Below are positions 17,507 to 26,636 of a stretch of DNA of 64,000 bases, piece by piece. The first letter of the stretch is position 1, and every line of letters begins with the position of its first letter. Location: the NCBI RefSeq assembly GCF_900583165.1, contig NZ_UTKY01000016.1, positions 124,001 to 188,000 of the forward strand, in the 5' to 3' direction. The stretch is from Pseudomonas viridiflava (GTDB lineage Bacteria > Pseudomonadota > Gammaproteobacteria > Pseudomonadales > Pseudomonadaceae). The notes below the pieces were generated by a model that worked only from the letters and a program-made list of their open reading frames with translations, ran no database searches and was not told the DNA's origin. The position numbers were made by a program, and so were the translations under genes.

Positions 17507-17786
17507 GGTGCGCGAGCTTACCACCAAACGCTTTTTGCGTGGATGTCTGACGGTGGTTGAATTTTGCGTGCGGGGTGACGCTTTTCTGGCGCTTTTGAAG
17601 GGTTGTGAAAATCCCTGAAAGCCGCGATCTAGAGCCTTTCAAAAAATTATTTCAATGGTGTCCAATAGCCTTTAGTGGCTATGCTAGAGTGGATCCAAAC
17701 CACCATTAACTGTATTGCCGGTTTACGTCTTCTCAAAAGGAATGGGGGGCTTTTTGACATCGCCGGTCAGGCCACGCTGGGGCTCT

Positions 17787-20156
17787 ATGCGCTATTTGCT
17801 GATTTTATTGTTGTGCGGGCTACCAATGCTCGCCAGCGCCGTCGAGTTCGACCAAAACACGCGCAGCCTGCCGTTGGGCCGAGTCATGCAAGTACTCGAA
17901 GACCCGACCGACGCCCTGACCATCGCTGAAGTCAGTTCCCCCACGTACGCCGGCCAATTCAAACCCCACGACAAGGCTACCCTCAATGCCGGCTACTCGC
18001 GCTCGGTGTTCTGGCTCAAAGTCGACCTGCATTACATGGCCAAAGACCCGCGTGCCCCGCGCACTTGGTTCCTGGAGCTGGCCTACCCGCCGCTGAATCA
18101 TTTGGACCTGTACCAGAAAGACGGCACAGGCGCTTATCGACTGGCCGCCCGAACCGGCAGTGCCTTGCCGTTTTCCAGCCGTGAAGTGCGCCAGAGCAAT
18201 TACCTGTTCAAGCTCAACTTCGTACCCAATCAGCAAGAAACGGTTTACCTGCGCCTGCAAAGCCAAGGCTCCATCCAGGCGCCATTGACCCTCTGGAGCG
18301 GCACGGCCTATTTGGAAGAACAACCGCTGCGCCTTTATGTGCTGGGGGCAATCTACGGCGTATTGCTGGGGATGCTGATCTACAACCTGTTCATCTACCT
18401 AAGCGTGCGCGACACCAGCTACCTCTATTACATCTTCTATATCGCCTCGTTTGGTCTCTACCAGCTCTCAGTCAACGGCGTGGCCACCGAGTACTTCTGG
18501 CCTAATAGCCCCTGGTGGACGAATGCGGCGGTGCCGTTTCTGATCGGTTCGGCCGCGCTGTTCGGCAGCCTGTTCGCCCGTAGCTTCCTGCACACCGCGC
18601 AACACAGTCGCTGGCTTGATCGCATGCTGCTGGCCCTGGCGGCCTGTGGCGCAGTGGTGATGGCCCTGGCCCTGCTGACCAGCTATGCCGTGGCCCTGCG
18701 CCTGGCCACCGGGCTGGCGCTGGTGTTTACCGTGACCATCTTTATTGCCGCCATCAAGGCCTGGCTGTGCGGCCAGCGCATGGCGCGGTATTTCATCATT
18801 GCCTGGTCGGCGTTTTTGCTGGGCGGGGTGGTCAATACGTTGATGGTGCTGGGTTACCTACCCAATGTGTTCCTCACCATGTATGCCAGCCAGATCGGTT
18901 CGGCCATCGAAGTCGCGCTGTTGTCCCTGGCCCTGGCGGACCGCATCAACAGCATGCGCGAGCAACAGGCGCAGATTCTGTTCGACGCCAGCCAAAAGCT
19001 TGAAGTCCTCAACCAGCAACTGGCCCGCAGCAACCGGCTCAAAGACGAATTCCTCGCTACCCTGACCCACGAACTGCGCACCCCTATGAACGGCGTGATC
19101 GGTTCCCTTGAGCTGATGCAGACCGTGCCCCTGGACACTGACCTCGCGCAGTACCAGCAAACCGCCGCCGGTTCGGCCCGGGATATGATGCGCATGGTCA
19201 ATGGCATCCTCACCCTCACTGAGCTGCAGGCCGGACGGTTGAGTGCCCAGCCCCAAGTGTTCAGTCTGCGCGGTGTGCTTCACACCCTACGCCAGCAGTT
19301 CACCGCCAGCGCGCAAAGCAAGGGCCTGGAGTTCTCCATCGACGTCGCCGTGGAGTTGCCGGATCGCATGATTGGCGATGCCGACAAGCTGACGCAGTGC
19401 CTCGACTGCCTGCTGGACAATGCCTTCAAGTTCACTCACGAAGGTTCCGTACGCCTGCGCGTCGTCGGCGTGCCCCATAGTGATGGTGGCCTGCGCTTGA
19501 GCTTTATCGTGACCGACACCGGTATCGGCTTCGCTTACCTCGATGAGGCAACCCTGTACCAACGCTTCTTCCAACTCGATGGTTCCACCACTCGTGAATA
19601 CGGCGGGCTGGGTATTGGGCTGGCGATCTGCCGACAACTGATCGAATTGCTCGGTGGGCGCCTCACCCATCATTCCGAACCGCACAAGGGCAGTCGTTTC
19701 CAGCTGGAAATGGAGGTCAGCCCGGTACCGCCAGAGCCAAGGCAGGCGCTCGACCAACAGCGTGCCCCGCAGGACTGTGCAGTGCTGCTGGTCGATGACA
19801 GTAGCGTCAACCAGTGGGTGGTGCGCGGCATGTTGCTCAAGCTCGGGTATCGGGTGAAAACCGCAGACAGCGCCGCCAACGCACTGGCGGCGTTGCAGGC
19901 AGACAGATTCGACGCAGTATTATTGGACTTACCTGAAGGCGGCTTCTCGTTGTGCTGTCAGATCCGTGCGCTGCCGGGCTGCGGCGAGCTACCGGTAATC
20001 GCGTTGAGTGCATCATTGAATGTCTCTGAGCGTGAGCACTGCCACGGCATTGGCGTAACGGAGCGGCTGGCCAAACCGGTGCGTTTCGAGGCGTTGCAGG
20101 CAGTATTGGCGCGGCGCTTACTGTGCCCTCTAGAGGGCGAAAGTGCCGGACATTAG
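17787..20156 (+). CDS. ladS: LadS-type hybrid sensor histidine kinase
   Basis: 789-aa inner-membrane hybrid kinase. Family knowledge: in P. aeruginosa LadS (PA3974, beside thiD as here) feeds the GacS/GacA-Rsm pathway, promotes biofilm and responds to calcium. Seen: signal sequence (1-18), periplasmic 7TMR-DISMED2 sensor (about 25-175), seven membrane helices (about 183-385), a helical linker, HisKA with H428 in THELRTP, HATPase with NAFKFT, DTGIGF and GGLGIGLAI, and one C-terminal receiver (about 664-780) with D670/D671, phospho-acceptor D714, S741 and K763. Assignment rests on architecture plus synteny. The earlier in-frame start at 17715 would displace the signal peptide. Confidence 0.88.
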   Translation: MRYLLILLLCGLPMLASAVEFDQNTRSLPLGRVMQVLEDPTDALTIAEVSSPTYAGQFKPHDKATLNAGYSRSVFWLKVDLHYMAKDPRAPRTWFLELAYPPLNHLDLYQKDGTGAYRLAARTGSALPFSSREVRQSNYLFKLNFVPNQQETVYLRLQSQGSIQAPLTLWSGTAYLEEQPLRLYVLGAIYGVLLGMLIYNLFIYLSVRDTSYLYYIFYIASFGLYQLSVNGVATEYFWPNSPWWTNAAVPFLIGSAALFGSLFARSFLHTAQHSRWLDRMLLALAACGAVVMALALLTSYAVALRLATGLALVFTVTIFIAAIKAWLCGQRMARYFIIAWSAFLLGGVVNTLMVLGYLPNVFLTMYASQIGSAIEVALLSLALADRINSMREQQAQILFDASQKLEVLNQQLARSNRLKDEFLATLTHELRTPMNGVIGSLELMQTVPLDTDLAQYQQTAAGSARDMMRMVNGILTLTELQAGRLSAQPQVFSLRGVLHTLRQQFTASAQSKGLEFSIDVAVELPDRMIGDADKLTQCLDCLLDNAFKFTHEGSVRLRVVGVPHSDGGLRLSFIVTDTGIGFAYLDEATLYQRFFQLDGSTTREYGGLGIGLAICRQLIELLGGRLTHHSEPHKGSRFQLEMEVSPVPPEPRQALDQQRAPQDCAVLLVDDSSVNQWVVRGMLLKLGYRVKTADSAANALAALQADRFDAVLLDLPEGGFSLCCQIRALPGCGELPVIALSASLNVSEREHCHGIGVTERLAKPVRFEALQAVLARRLLCPLEGESAGH

Positions 20157-20245
20157 GCGCCTATGTCACTTTTTTAAGCGGGATGACGGTGCTTAACTGA
20201 AATGTGGGCCTCAACTGAATGCGGCCTTTTTCCAGGAGGCCCGTC

Positions 20246-21901
20246 ATGAACCTGCATCAGTTTGCCGAAACCCACGACGTCACCAACCAGCCCCCATCCC
20301 TGGACGGCACCAACCTCTACCGTATCGACCTGCCCCTGCAAGACTGGGCGCGGCGCTTTGGTGCGGGCTGGGCCGAAGGGCGCATGGACGCCTACGGTGC
20401 GTTGGCCGGCGGGCCGCTGATGGAGGCCGGGTTCCTGGCGAACCAGAATAAACCGGTGTTCAACAGCCATGACCGTTACGGCCACCGCATCGACCTGGTG
20501 GAGTTTCATCCGGCCTATCATGAGTTGATGCGCACCGCCGTCGAGCACGGCCTGCCGTCGCTGCCCTGGGTCCATCCACAATCCGGCGCCCATGTGGCCC
20601 GCGCCGCCTTGACCTACCTGCATAGCCAGGCAGAAGCGGGCACCGGCTGCCCGCTGACCATGACCTTCGCCTGCGTGCCAGCCCTGCGCTTGCAGCCGGA
20701 TTTGGCCGGCATCTGGCTGCCGAAAATCCTCAGCACCCAATACGATTCGCGCAACGTCGGTATCGCCCATAAAAGCGGCGCCACTGTCGGCATGGCCATG
20801 ACCGAGAAGCAAGGCGGCACCGATGTGCGCGCCAACACCACCCGGGCATACCCGGTGGGCGCCGGCGGGCCAGGGCAAGCCTATGAATTGGTGGGCCACA
20901 AATGGTTTTGCTCGGCGCCCATGTGCGATGCGTTCCTGACCCTGGCCCAGACTGACAAAGGCCTCAGTTGCTTCCTGCTGCCACGGCACCGTCCGGATGA
21001 CACGCGCAATGAGTTCTATATCCAGCGACTGAAAAACAAGCTGGGCAATTGCTCCAACGCCTCCAGCGAAGTGGAGTTCCGGGGCGCCCTTGCGTGGCTG
21101 ATCGGCGAAGAGGGTCGGGGCGTACCCACCATCATCGAAATGGTCGCCATGACCCGCTTCGATTGTATGGTCGGCTCCAGCGCCTTGATGCGCCAGGCGT
21201 TGAGCCAGGCCAGTCATCATTGTGCCCATCGTTTGGTGGGAGGCCGCGTGCTCAGCGAGCAACCGCTGATGCAAAACGTACTGGCCGACTTGGCCCTGGA
21301 AAGCGAAGCCGCGTTGGCCCTGAGCCTGCGCATGGGCCGCGCCCTGGACCACCTGGGGGATGAACAAGAAGCCAAGTTCGCGCGGTTGGTGACGGCGGTG
21401 GGCAAGTATTGGATCTGCAAACGCGCCCCAGCCATGATCAACGAAGCCGCCGAATGCATGGGCGGTGCCGGCTATGTCGAGGACAGCATCCTGCCGCGCC
21501 TGTACCGTGAGGCGCCGGTAAATTCGACGTGGGAAGGTTCCGGCAACGTACAGTGCCTGGACGTGCTGCGGGCCCTGTCGAAAGAGCCGGGCGTGCTGGA
21601 AACGTTGTTTGTCGAACTGGGGGATGGGCATGGCGACAAGCGACTGGCGCGGCATATCGAGCAGTTGAAGGCGGCGTTTATGGATACCCAGGATATTCAG
21701 TACCGTGCCCGGCAGTTGACCGAGGATATTGCTGTGGCGTTGCAGGCCAAGCTGTTGCTGGAGGCGGGGAATAGGGCGGTGAGTGATGGGTTTATTGCCA
21801 GCCGGTTGGGCGGATCGTCCGGGCGGGTGTATGGCACCTTGCCACGAGGCGTGGATGTTGAAGCTATCGTCGCTCGCTCCACGCCCACTGTGTCTATGTA
21901 A
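20246..21901 (+). CDS. aidB: AidB-like acyl-CoA dehydrogenase
   Basis: 551-aa member of the acyl-CoA dehydrogenase superfamily, closest to AidB, an FAD protein of the alkylation response that binds DNA in E. coli. Seen: the long AidB-type N-terminus (NLHQFAETHDVTNQPPSLDG), SGATVGMAMTEKQGGTDVRANTT with the flavin/substrate loop, WFCSAPMCDAFL, a helical bundle with INEAAECMGGAGYVEDS, and a long C-terminal domain. A strong AGGAGG precedes the ATG at 20246. No ada or alkB homologue is nearby. Whether it acts in DNA protection or as a plain acyl-CoA dehydrogenase cannot be told from sequence. Confidence 0.88.
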   Translation: MNLHQFAETHDVTNQPPSLDGTNLYRIDLPLQDWARRFGAGWAEGRMDAYGALAGGPLMEAGFLANQNKPVFNSHDRYGHRIDLVEFHPAYHELMRTAVEHGLPSLPWVHPQSGAHVARAALTYLHSQAEAGTGCPLTMTFACVPALRLQPDLAGIWLPKILSTQYDSRNVGIAHKSGATVGMAMTEKQGGTDVRANTTRAYPVGAGGPGQAYELVGHKWFCSAPMCDAFLTLAQTDKGLSCFLLPRHRPDDTRNEFYIQRLKNKLGNCSNASSEVEFRGALAWLIGEEGRGVPTIIEMVAMTRFDCMVGSSALMRQALSQASHHCAHRLVGGRVLSEQPLMQNVLADLALESEAALALSLRMGRALDHLGDEQEAKFARLVTAVGKYWICKRAPAMINEAAECMGGAGYVEDSILPRLYREAPVNSTWEGSGNVQCLDVLRALSKEPGVLETLFVELGDGHGDKRLARHIEQLKAAFMDTQDIQYRARQLTEDIAVALQAKLLLEAGNRAVSDGFIASRLGGSSGRVYGTLPRGVDVEAIVARSTPTVSM

Positions 21902-21910
21902 ATGTGGTCT

Positions 21911-22004
21911 AAGTGTGGGAGGGGGCTTGCCCCCGATAGCGGTGTGTCAGCTATGTATCTGCTTGCTGACACTCAGCCATCGGGGGCAAGCCCCCTCCCA
22001 CATT
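21911..22004. repeat. REPIN (family 1)
   Basis: Inverted REP pair (AGTGTGGGAGGGGGCTTGCC ... GGCAAGCCCCCTCCCACATT) with TAGCGGTGTGTCAG and CTGACACTCAGCCA next to the arms. Lies between aidB and amn. Confidence 0.93.
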
Positions 22005-22079
22005 GATTGCATTCCAACTCCGGTGTTTCAGTGGGGCCGGGATACAGGCAAGATAAAGGCCTGCACGTCAGAACACAGG

Positions 22080-23552
22080 ATGCTTACCGTGACCGAAGCT
22101 TTTGTTGTCGTTCAATCCGCCGAAGAAGCCGTCGACCGGCTGGCGGCCCTGCATGAGCGGGCTACCGGCGCGCTCAACCAGGCCCTCAAGCAATACCTCA
22201 AAGACCGCGTGGAACCCGACGCCGAACAACGCGCGCTGTTTCGCTACCCAGAGCTGCGCCTGACCTACCACTGCCACGGCGAAGTCCCACAGACCACCCG
22301 GGCGTATGCCAAGGTCCAGCTGCCGGGGACCTACAGCGTTACCGTCACCCATCCTGCAGCGTTCCGTAAATACCTGCTGGAGCAACTGGTGCCGCTGATG
22401 CACGACTTCACCGTGACGGTAGAAGTGGGCGTCAGCCAACAGAACATCCCGTACCCGTATGTGGTGGAGCAGGGCGACGAACTCGCCGGCTCCGGCGTGA
22501 CGGCCGCCACCCTGGCCCGCGTATTCCCGAGCACCGACCTGTCGGCCGCCACCGATGGCATCGCCGATGGCCTGTACGATTGGGAAAACACCGACCCGCT
22601 GCCTCTGGCATTGTTTGATGCGGCCCGCGTGGACTTCTCCCTGCGCCGCCTGGTGCACTACACCGGCAGCGACTGGCGCCATGTGCAGCCGTGGATTCTG
22701 CTGACCAACTATCACCGCTATGTCGACCAGTTCATCCTGCATGGCCTGGAGCAATTGCGCAGCGACCCGCGCTTTATCCGCATGGTGCTGCCGGGCAACG
22801 TAGTCATCGACAAGGCCATGGACCACGGCGAAGCGTCGGCCATTGCCGCAGGCGTGGTGTGGCACCGCTACCAGATGCCGGCTTATCACCTGCAAGCCAC
22901 TGATGGCCACGGTGTAACGCTGGTGAACATCGGCGTCGGCCCGTCCAACGCCAAGAACATCACCGACCACCTGGCCGTGCTGCGTCCGCATTGCTGGTTG
23001 ATGATCGGCCACTGCGGCGGCCTGCGCCAATCCCAGACCATCGGCGACTACGTACTGGCCCACGCCTATATGCGCCGCGACGGGATTCTCGACCGCGTGG
23101 TACCGCCGAATATCCCGATCCCGGCCCTGGCCGAGGTGCAGATGGCGCTTCAGCAAGCGGCGGCCAACGTCACCGGCGAAAAAGGCGAAGAGCTGAAAAA
23201 ACGCCTGCGCACCGGCACCGTGCTGACCTACGACGACCGTAACTGGGAGCTACGTTGGGCCCAGGAACGACCGCTGATCAACCTCTCCCGCGCCGTGGCG
23301 GTGGATATGGAAAGTGGCACCATTGCCGCGCAAGGTTATCGACTGCGCGTGCCATATGGCACCTTGTTGTGTGTGTCGGACAAACCGCTGCACAGTGAAA
23401 TCAAGCTGCCCGGTTCGGCCAACGCGTTCTATGAGCGTGCGGTCAGCCAGCACTTGAAGATCGGCATCGAGGCAGTGGATCTGCTGCGCACCGAACTCAA
23501 CTCGCTGCACTCGCGCAAACTGCGCAGCTTCGACGAGCCGCCGTTCCGCTAA
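22080..23552 (+). CDS. amn: AMP nucleosidase
   Basis: Hydrolyses AMP to adenine and ribose 5-phosphate, balancing the adenylate pool. 490 aa. Seen: an N-terminal AMP-nucleosidase regulatory domain (about 1-190, with the double strand [20 protein letters not shown]) and a C-terminal nucleoside-phosphorylase-like catalytic domain with [23 protein letters not shown] and [14 protein letters not shown]. The ATG at 22080 is used, but a GTG three codons later (22089) has AGGA at better spacing and may be the true start. Separated from aidB by a REPIN. Confidence 0.95.
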   Translation: MLTVTEAFVVVQSAEEAVDRLAALHERATGALNQALKQYLKDRVEPDAEQRALFRYPELRLTYHCHGEVPQTTRAYAKVQLPGTYSVTVTHPAAFRKYLLEQLVPLMHDFTVTVEVGVSQQNIPYPYVVEQGDELAGSGVTAATLARVFPSTDLSAATDGIADGLYDWENTDPLPLALFDAARVDFSLRRLVHYTGSDWRHVQPWILLTNYHRYVDQFILHGLEQLRSDPRFIRMVLPGNVVIDKAMDHGEASAIAAGVVWHRYQMPAYHLQATDGHGVTLVNIGVGPSNAKNITDHLAVLRPHCWLMIGHCGGLRQSQTIGDYVLAHAYMRRDGILDRVVPPNIPIPALAEVQMALQQAAANVTGEKGEELKKRLRTGTVLTYDDRNWELRWAQERPLINLSRAVAVDMESGTIAAQGYRLRVPYGTLLCVSDKPLHSEIKLPGSANAFYERAVSQHLKIGIEAVDLLRTELNSLHSRKLRSFDEPPFR

Positions 23553-23570
23553 GCGGTTGGGATGGTTATT

Positions 23571-23609
23571 TAACGGTCAGGCCACTAGCATTGTCGGTCC
23601 TGACCGTTA
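23571..23609. repeat. Perfect 11-bp inverted repeat between amn and rluE
   Basis: TAACGGTCAGG (23571-23581) and CCTGACCGTTA (23599-23609), 17-base centre. It starts 18 bp after the amn stop and ends 14 bp before the rluE ATG. No T-tract follows, so either a weak terminator, an mRNA-end structure or an operator. Confidence 0.55.
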
Positions 23610-23623
23610 GATGTTCCTTTGCC

Positions 23624-24259
23624 ATGTCCCGTCCCACTCGTCCCGATTCACGCCGCCCTGGCGTGAAACCCCCGTATTCCGCTGCGCGCCGCGTTGCCAA
23701 GGCACCGCCGGCCGAGCCGAAGTTGGTGCTGTTCAATAAACCTTTCGATGTGCTGACCCAGTTCAGCGACGAAGGCGGGCGTGCGACCCTCAAGGATTTT
23801 ATCGACATCCCCGGCATCTACCCGGCGGGCCGTCTGGACCGTGACAGCGAAGGTTTGCTGCTGTTGACCAATGATGGCCAGCTACAGGCGCGGATTGCCG
23901 ACCCCAAGCACAAACTGGCGAAAACCTACTGGGTGCAAGTGGAAGGCGAGCCTACGCAAGAGCAACTGCAACGCCTGCGCGACGGCGTGGAGTTGAACGA
24001 CGGCATGACTTTGCCCGCCGAAGCGCGGCAATTGGATGAGCCCGAGTTATGGCCGCGTAACCCGCCGGTGCGGTTTCGTAAAAGCGTACCGACGCACTGG
24101 CTTGAGTTGGTCATTCGTGAAGGGCGCAACCGCCAGGTGCGGCGCATGACCGCAGCGGTGGGCCTGCCGACGCTGCGCCTGGTGCGCGTGCGCATTGGCG
24201 ATTGGTCAATCGATGGCCTGGACCAAGGCCAGTGGAAGGAAGTGCCGGCGCGCTTATAA
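23624..24259 (+). CDS. rluE: rRNA large-subunit pseudouridine synthase E (RsuA/RluE family)
   Basis: 211-aa pseudouridine synthase of the RsuA/RluB/E/F group, expected to modify 23S rRNA U2457. Seen: catalytic motif [19 protein letters not shown] with the nucleophilic Asp, KTYWVQVEG, and the C-terminal [11 protein letters not shown] motif. There is no N-terminal S4 domain, in line with RluE rather than RluB or RsuA; the first ~35 residues are basic and Pro-rich. ATG at 23624 preferred over a TTG 11 codons upstream that lies in the inverted repeat. Confidence 0.9.
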   Translation: MSRPTRPDSRRPGVKPPYSAARRVAKAPPAEPKLVLFNKPFDVLTQFSDEGGRATLKDFIDIPGIYPAGRLDRDSEGLLLLTNDGQLQARIADPKHKLAKTYWVQVEGEPTQEQLQRLRDGVELNDGMTLPAEARQLDEPELWPRNPPVRFRKSVPTHWLELVIREGRNRQVRRMTAAVGLPTLRLVRVRIGDWSIDGLDQGQWKEVPARL

Positions 24260-24472
24260 AGCGCCGGACTCGATCAGGCCGATCACCACGCTTTTAATGA
24301 TGAACGCGGCCACGCCCAGCCCCAGCACGAAAAACAAGATGAAGGAGCCAAAGCGCCCGGCTTTGGATTTCTTTGCCAGGTCCCAGACGATAAAGCCCAT
24401 GAAAATGATCAGGATCGTGACCAGGCCGGTCATCATCCATTCTTCGAAGAGGGCGGGGTCGATGTTGTTCAT
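24254..24472 (-). CDS. DUF2788 small membrane protein
   Basis: 72-aa protein with two predicted transmembrane helices (about residues 13-32 and 42-65) separated by a short basic loop ([12 protein letters not shown]). It matches the DUF2788 family, small inner-membrane proteins of unknown function common in Pseudomonas. Convergent with rluE, with 6 bp of overlap at the 3' ends. RBS-like GGAAG-type purines precede the ATG. Confidence 0.85.
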   Translation of the reverse strand: MNNIDPALFEEWMMTGLVTILIIFMGFIVWDLAKKSKAGRFGSFILFFVLGLGVAAFIIKSVVIGLIESGAL

Positions 24473-24553
24473 GGAAAAACTTCCGACAAAGGCAGGCGCG
24501 AAGTATATGGCAGCGTTGCCGACACAACATTGACCTGGATCGAAGTGCGATTC

Positions 24554-24663
24554 AAATGTGGGAGGGGCGGTGCGACGATTCGACTTGCCCCCGATGGCGG
24601 TGTGTCAGTCAAAACATGCATCAACTGACAGATTGCCATCGGGGGCAAGCCCCCTCCCACATT
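24554..24663. repeat. REPIN (family 1) with an insertion in one arm
   Basis: The right arm is intact (ATCGGGGGCAAGCCCCCT), but the left arm reads GTGGGAGGGG then CGGTGCGACGATTCGA before CTTGCCCCCGAT, that is, a roughly 16-base insertion in the arm. Lies between DUF2788 and the Lrp gene. Confidence 0.85.
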
Positions 24664-24678
24664 GGATTTTCATTGATT

Positions 24679-25158
24679 TCAAGTGCGCAGGTGAGTCAGC
24701 GGCAGTTCAGTGCTGTTCAAAACTTGGTTGAGCACAAAACTCGACCGCACACTGGTCACGCCGTCGATCCGCGTCAGATGCCCCAGCAGCAGCTTCTGGT
24801 AGTGATCCATGTCCGGCACCACCACTTTCAACTGATAGTCGGCATCCATCCCCGTCACCAAGCTGCACTCCAGCACCTGGGGCAGGGTGCGGATGGCCGC
24901 TTCGAAATTCTCGAAACGCTCCGGTGTGTGACGGTCCATGCCGATCAGGACGTAGGCGGTCAGGCTCAGGCCGAGCATCTTGCGGTCGAGCAGGGCGACC
25001 TGGCGGGCGATGTAGCCGTCGTCCTCCAGCTGCTTGACCCGGCGCGAGCACGGCGACGGCGACAAGCCGATACGTTCGGCCAACTCCTGATTGGAGATCC
25101 TCGCGTCGCGCTGCAATTCCGCCAAAATACTCAGGTCGTATCGGTCAAGCTTGCTCAT
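24679..25158 (-). CDS. Lrp/AsnC-family transcriptional regulator
   Basis: 159-aa regulator. Seen: N-terminal AsnC-type winged helix-turn-helix (about 4-60: DRYDLSILAELQRDARISNQ, LAERIGLSPSPCSRRVKQLE) and a C-terminal RAM ligand-binding domain (about 65-145, with CSLVTGMDADYQLKVVVPD). Such proteins sense amino acids and form octamers. The target is unknown: no metabolic gene is directly divergent from it; upstream lies a 416-bp spacer. Not the same type as the second Lrp protein at 36112. Confidence 0.92.
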   Translation of the reverse strand: MSKLDRYDLSILAELQRDARISNQELAERIGLSPSPCSRRVKQLEDDGYIARQVALLDRKMLGLSLTAYVLIGMDRHTPERFENFEAAIRTLPQVLECSLVTGMDADYQLKVVVPDMDHYQKLLLGHLTRIDGVTSVRSSFVLNQVLNSTELPLTHLRT

Positions 25159-25574
25159 TGGGTTGGCCTTTGTCGTAACTATTGCGGTGAATTATCCATG
25201 AAGGGTTAAAAATTGCGCAAGCACTGTTTATTGACGCAATCTTCGCAATCATCCGTCGGGCGCAGGCCTGTATCTTTATCAACAGAATCACCGCCTGGAC
25301 AACAGTCCACTTACAGCGAGCCCAATCAGGCCCGCTGCGGCCGCCACCCCAGCAGGGTTGAGCCGGCCTCCAGGCTGCACACTGTCCACAAGACGGCGTG
25401 AGGTGAGCCAACGTCAAAAGCGTTGAGCCAGGACGAAGTTCTCAAGGGGTGGCCGACGGGTCACCCCTTTCTTTATGCCTGCGAAAAAGTTTCGCGCGAC
25501 TGATAACCTGTCCGAGAACCGGCCTGCGCTTTTCCAGTCTCATGAACAGGCCCTAATCCGCAGTGAGGAATAGC
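25159..25574. other. 416-bp gene-free spacer, candidate small-RNA locus
   Basis: No convincing open reading frame on either strand. It holds the promoter of the Lrp gene on one side and the RBS (GAGGAA) of the DUF6515 gene on the other. A strong + strand terminator at 25444-25475 stands ~100 bp upstream of that gene and does not belong to any annotated + strand gene. This suggests an independent short transcript between about 25200 and 25475, or a transcriptionally attenuated leader for the downstream gene. Unproven. Confidence 0.45.
25444..25475 (+). terminator. Rho-independent terminator without an assigned gene
   Basis: AAGGGGTG (25444-25451) pairs perfectly with CACCCCTT (25462-25469) over a 10-base loop, followed by TCTTTA. 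Oriented +, inside the spacer upstream of the DUF6515 gene. Confidence 0.7.
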
Positions 25575-26636
25575 ATGAAGCGCATCTGGCGTTTGGCAGG
25601 TGTAGGTTTGCTGATGGCCGCCGTGGGTAACCACGTGTTGGCCGACGAGCGTGATAACGCGCCGCGCCCTGATGGCGGTGGTCAGCATGAACGAGGGCAG
25701 GGCAACAACCAGCCGCGAGCGGAAAACAATCAGCCGCGCCAGCAGCAGGCGCCTCGCCCCGAGAACGCCCAACCGCGCCCGCAGAATCAGCATTTCGAGC
25801 GGGCCGAGCAACAGCAGCGCAACGGCGGGCAGTGGCAAGGCCGCCCACAAAATGCCGAACAGCCGCGCCCGGCGCCGCAGCCCTCGAACAATCTGCCGAT
25901 CCAGAGCCGCCCCGATACCGTGCGCCAGACCCAGGAGCCGCGTCAGGGCTATTACCGAGATATTCCGCGCCGTAACGACGGCAACCCGCATTGGGAGGCC
26001 GGCGGCCCCGGTTCGCGTCCGGGTAACAACGGCGGCGGTTACAACAATAATCGTCCTGGCGATAACCGCTGGCCGGGTCGCCCGGATGGGCATGGCAATG
26101 GTTGGGGCCCCGGCCCGCAGCACCGCCCCGGCTACGTGATCGACCGCTTCCCCGACCGCAACTACCGCGTGCCTTACCGTGGTCAGGACTACTTCTTCTC
26201 TGGCGGCTATTGGTATCGCCCGCAAGGCCCACGTTACGTCGTGGTCAGGCCGCCGTATGGCATTCGCGTGCAATACCTGCCGGATTACGCGCGCGAAGTG
26301 TGGGTGGGCAGCGCACTGTTCTTCCTCGCCGCCGGTGCCTATTACACCTACGAAACCAGCTCCCAGCAGTACGTGGTGGTGCAGCCGCCGACGCAGGTGC
26401 CGGCGCCACAGCCCGCGCCGCAAGGCAATGGCTATGACGTGGTGGCCTACCCGGCCAACGGCCAATCACCGGCCCAGGTGCAGCAGGACGGTTACGACTG
26501 TTATCGCTGGGCTGTGCAACAAAGCGGTTTTGACCCGCAGCAAGTCACCTACGCCCCCGACCCGGCGGTGGTGCAAACCTACCGCCAGGCTCAGGGCAAC
26601 TGCCTGAGCAGTCGCGGCTACCAGGTGCAGTATTAG
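25575..26636 (+). CDS. DUF6515-family secreted protein with a long Q/P/R/N-rich segment
   Basis: 353-aa exported protein. Seen: signal peptide (MKRIWRLAGVGLLMAAVGNHVLA), then ~165 residues of low complexity rich in Gln, Pro, Arg, Asn and Gly (QPRQQQAPRPENAQPRPQ), then a conserved domain (about 190-265) with VIDRFPDRNYRVPYRGQDYF and aromatic strands, a hydrophobic segment (ALFFLAAGAYYTYE), and a C-terminal region containing YDVVAYPANGQSPAQVQQDG and a paired Cys motif. This matches DUF6515-type Pseudomonas proteins of unknown role, perhaps envelope-associated. ATG at 25575 follows GAGGAA. Confidence 0.8.
   Translation: MKRIWRLAGVGLLMAAVGNHVLADERDNAPRPDGGGQHERGQGNNQPRAENNQPRQQQAPRPENAQPRPQNQHFERAEQQQRNGGQWQGRPQNAEQPRPAPQPSNNLPIQSRPDTVRQTQEPRQGYYRDIPRRNDGNPHWEAGGPGSRPGNNGGGYNNNRPGDNRWPGRPDGHGNGWGPGPQHRPGYVIDRFPDRNYRVPYRGQDYFFSGGYWYRPQGPRYVVVRPPYGIRVQYLPDYAREVWVGSALFFLAAGAYYTYETSSQQYVVVQPPTQVPAPQPAPQGNGYDVVAYPANGQSPAQVQQDGYDCYRWAVQQSGFDPQQVTYAPDPAVVQTYRQAQGNCLSSRGYQVQY

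Noticed and set aside
17507..17786. TPP riboswitch upstream of thiD
   Set aside because: No recognisable thi-box (CTGAGA ... ACCTGA-type) segments could be seen in the spacer.
20174..21655. 493-codon open frame on the minus strand opposite aidB
   Set aside because: Shadow of the high-GC aidB coding frame; its protein is His/Gln/Gly-rich with no recognisable family, while the + frame is a clear acyl-CoA dehydrogenase.
25159..25574. tRNA or small protein gene in the spacer
   Set aside because: No cloverleaf T-loop GGTTCGA-type motif and no ORF with a ribosome binding site; only the terminator is convincing.
25473..26465. 330-codon minus-strand frame opposite the DUF6515 gene
   Set aside because: Ala/Arg/Leu-rich shadow produced by the Gln/Pro/Arg-rich repeats of the real gene.
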